From assembly GCA_946538615.1 (NCBI GenBank), contig CAMNGW010000006.1, positions 1 to 45,936 of the forward strand: 45,936 nucleotides of DNA. Direction: 5' to 3'. The notes under the pieces are model-generated. The model did no database searches and was not told the DNA's origin. It saw nothing but the letters and a program-made list of their open reading frames with translations. The position numbers and the translations under genes are program-made. The stretch's first letter is position 1; each line of letters begins with the position of its first letter. Shown here in pieces: positions 44,150-45,936 of this stretch. Source of the stretch: an uncultured Clostridia bacterium. Its GTDB lineage: Bacteria; Bacillota; Clostridia; Christensenellales; Aristaeellaceae.

Positions 44150-45936
44150 GTGAAACACAAGGTATTTTGGATAATGATTTTGAGCGTCATGTTTGTGCTT
44201 GCTATATGCGGTACATCATCTGCGCAAACGACTGTCCCTGTTCCTGCAGGTTCAACCAATCTGGTTGTTGATACGATGACTTATAATGGCGTTACAGTCT
44301 CTGCAATATACAGAAGCTATGATGGTACAAATGGAAATGATTCTACGTATTCTTGTGCTGCCCTGGTGTCTAAATTTTATCGGGAAGTGTTTGGTGTAAG
44401 CGTTTCCAATCTTTGGTCTTCAACATCGGTTCCCCAGGTGAACTCGGGATCTTTCTCATTAACTTCGTCCCCTGTCGTAGGTGATATTCTCAGAAATAAT
44501 TCAGGCACACACTGGGCTATTGTGAAGGCTGTTAACGGTAATACGATTACGATTTTTGAACAGAATTCATGGTATTGCTGGAAAGAAGATCAATACAATA
44601 AGGCGTGGAAAGAAAGGAATGTCAGCCTTTCTGACAGTTCATATTCATACTTTCACTGGAGCGGACTGACACCGAGGGGAATAGCAACTCTGAGCATGAC
44701 TCCGGGCAGTTCACTAACCCCGTCGACGTTCACATGGAACAGTGTTAGCGGGGCAACTCAGTATAATTTGCGTATTTTTAAGGATGTCATATACAGCGGA
44801 CAAGACTATACGCAATCCGGGGCCAGTTCCGGAATCAAGGTGTCACTGCCGGCAGGTAAATATTATGCCTATATTGACACCATATTCGGAGATAATGATT
44901 GGACACAGAGCAATATTGTGGAATTTACTCTGCCTGAGGCGTACAACGTCACTTATGATGCAAATGGCGGTACCGGGGCACCAGCCGGACAAATCAAAAT
45001 CAACGGGACAGTACTGACACTGAGCAGTGTACGTCCTACACGCTCCGGGTACACTTTTCAGGGCTGGGCTACCAGTGCTGGTGGTAATGTAGCTTATGCT
45101 TCCGGGGCGACATACACTGGCAATGCCGGATTGACTTTGTATGCCGTGTGGACCGCTACTCAGCCCTATGAGCCGAAGAATGAATGGGAAGAAATGGCAG
45201 CTTTGCCGGATAAATATGATCCGGATATCTGCGAAATCCAGTATAATAATCATTATACGTATTCCGGAAGGACAAGTCCTGGGAATGAATGGACATTATA
45301 TGCAGAAGGCCCGGTTCAGTACGAAAATGACGGTGGTCAGTACAATTCAGATAATCCATTGGAGACAAGTGCAACACGTGTACTGGTGGGACATTATTAC
45401 TTCCACTGGTGTGATAATGGTGCAAGCTATGGTGCAAACTATTATCAGAAGAGTTACCTGCCTTACTATCATACGGTCCCGATGACAGATATAGGAACAT
45501 ATATAACTGCGACAGAGGCAGGAACAGATGGCGATGGCAGCGGCAGGAAGTTTTACAAGCTGACATGGCTGACGGGGCAGTATGCCGGTAGTACAGTGTC
45601 GTGCGGCTCAAATTCGACCCAGGTTTATTACCAGGGTAATGTGTATCAGAACAAAAAAGCCTACCGGATCAATACTTATATAAGAGATTCCGGCTGGAGT
45701 GATGAAGTTGATCCTAACGCTGACTCGGTGACATACCGCATCCGCAGAAAGCAAGTGACATCAATCAAGTTTGAAGAAGCGGCTGTTTCAATGCGGCGCG
45801 GGGAAACGCTCATCCCACCCATGACTATCCTGCCCGAAACAGCTGAGCGGAACAGCCTGAAGTGGAGCAGTAATACCCCGTCTGTTGTATCTGTAGATGA
45901 AAATGATACTATCACTGCGTTGAGTGTCGGAGAAAC
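44150..45936 (+). CDS. Large secreted modular protein with CHAP-like peptidase (partial, 3' end outside window)
   Basis: The frame starts at GTG 44150, after AGGAGGG, and runs open to the window edge (at least 595 residues). A signal peptide ends near Ala25. Residues about 45-170 look like a CHAP/NlpC-type papain-fold domain: Cys69 in TYSCAAL, His121 in THWAIV and Glu137 or Asn139 in EQNSW form the likely catalytic set. Then come an Fn3-like module (about 185-262), a Listeria-Bacteroides repeat (about 265-335, YDANGG to LYAVW), an aromatic-rich region (about 345-530) and the start of a BIg2-type Ig-like domain. Codon use and base composition look more AT-rich than the housekeeping part. Cell-wall cleavage or adhesion are inferred roles. 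Confidence 0.83.
   Translation, partial: MKHKVFWIMILSVMFVLAICGTSSAQTTVPVPAGSTNLVVDTMTYNGVTVSAIYRSYDGTNGNDSTYSCAALVSKFYREVFGVSVSNLWSSTSVPQVNSGSFSLTSSPVVGDILRNNSGTHWAIVKAVNGNTITIFEQNSWYCWKEDQYNKAWKERNVSLSDSSYSYFHWSGLTPRGIATLSMTPGSSLTPSTFTWNSVSGATQYNLRIFKDVIYSGQDYTQSGASSGIKVSLPAGKYYAYIDTIFGDNDWTQSNIVEFTLPEAYNVTYDANGGTGAPAGQIKINGTVLTLSSVRPTRSGYTFQGWATSAGGNVAYASGATYTGNAGLTLYAVWTATQPYEPKNEWEEMAALPDKYDPDICEIQYNNHYTYSGRTSPGNEWTLYAEGPVQYENDGGQYNSDNPLETSATRVLVGHYYFHWCDNGASYGANYYQKSYLPYYHTVPMTDIGTYITATEAGTDGDGSGRKFYKLTWLTGQYAGSTVSCGSNSTQVYYQGNVYQNKKAYRINTYIRDSGWSDEVDPNADSVTYRIRRKQVTSIKFEEAAVSMRRGETLIPPMTILPETAERNSLKWSSNTPSVVSVDENDTITALSVGE

Noticed and set aside
1-45936. tRNA, rRNA, CRISPR array, transposase, integrase or phage genes
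   Set aside because: I looked for cloverleaf-like inverted repeats, regular direct repeats and typical protein motifs on both strands and saw none; a covariance-model scan would be decisive.

Overview
The window is a 45.9 kb, GC-rich, gene-dense piece of a bacterial chromosome. The gene set (HemZ, MutS2, ZapA, a RelA/SpoT-type bifunctional enzyme, a RecJ-dtd-MBL-HemZ order, paired CNNM/CorC proteins, SecD and SecF as separate genes) points to Bacillota, most likely class Clostridia. No rRNA or tRNA gene is present, so I cannot place it more finely. I found no CRISPR array, prophage, transposase or insertion sequence.

Layout. (1) 1-4.7 kb: recQ on the minus strand, with an unusual C-terminus. 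Divergent from it is a polar amino acid ABC uptake system (binding protein, permease, ATPase) with its own promoters and terminators. (2) 4.8-10.7 kb: a cell-surface cluster on the plus strand. It holds a phosphodiester glycosidase-like exported protein, a small two-helix membrane protein, a large Cthe_2159-type beta-helix carbohydrate-binding protein, a response regulator, a histidine kinase and a second, shorter Cthe_2159-type protein. The last three overlap by four bases. An 11-bp direct repeat sits over the -35 region of the first promoter. (3) 10.7-13.4 kb: two overlapping CNNM/CorC genes on the minus strand, under a promoter whose -10 lies inside a palindrome. (4) 13.4-23.3 kb: a housekeeping run of a small exported protein, secD, secF, recJ, rel, dtd, a metallo-hydrolase and hemZ. 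(5) 23.3-30.9 kb: HAD phosphatase, AAA-CYTH protein, cyclophilin, zapA, a U32 protein and mutS2. (6) 30.9-35.9 kb: a second two-component system, then chorismate mutase, shikimate kinase, a ProB-like amino acid kinase and a class C serine hydrolase, nearly all touching or overlapping. (7) 35.9-40.4 kb: a secreted leucine-rich-repeat protein, an acidic membrane-anchored protein and a large MacB-like ABC transporter.

(8) 40.4-45.9 kb is the accessory end. On the minus strand lie a protein made of two tandem XRE helix-turn-helix domains and a 968-residue NB-ARC/TPR (STAND) NTPase with an unrecognised N-terminal domain. Divergent from the STAND gene is a large secreted modular protein (CHAP-like cysteine peptidase, Fn3-like, Listeria-Bacteroides repeat, aromatic-rich region, Ig-like) that runs off the right edge. 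Their shared 230-bp intergenic region carries four TTGGCAA-type boxes spaced 21, 20 and 21 bp apart. This STAND/XRE/surface-protein locus is the best candidate for an undescribed system. The two-component/Cthe_2159 surface cluster is the second.

Start codons were moved from the longest open frame where a promoter or ribosome binding site decided it (recQ, permease, the small exported protein before secD, secD, recJ, rel, MBL, hemZ, zapA, amino acid kinase, LRR protein). All functional calls come from reading motifs; no database search was run.
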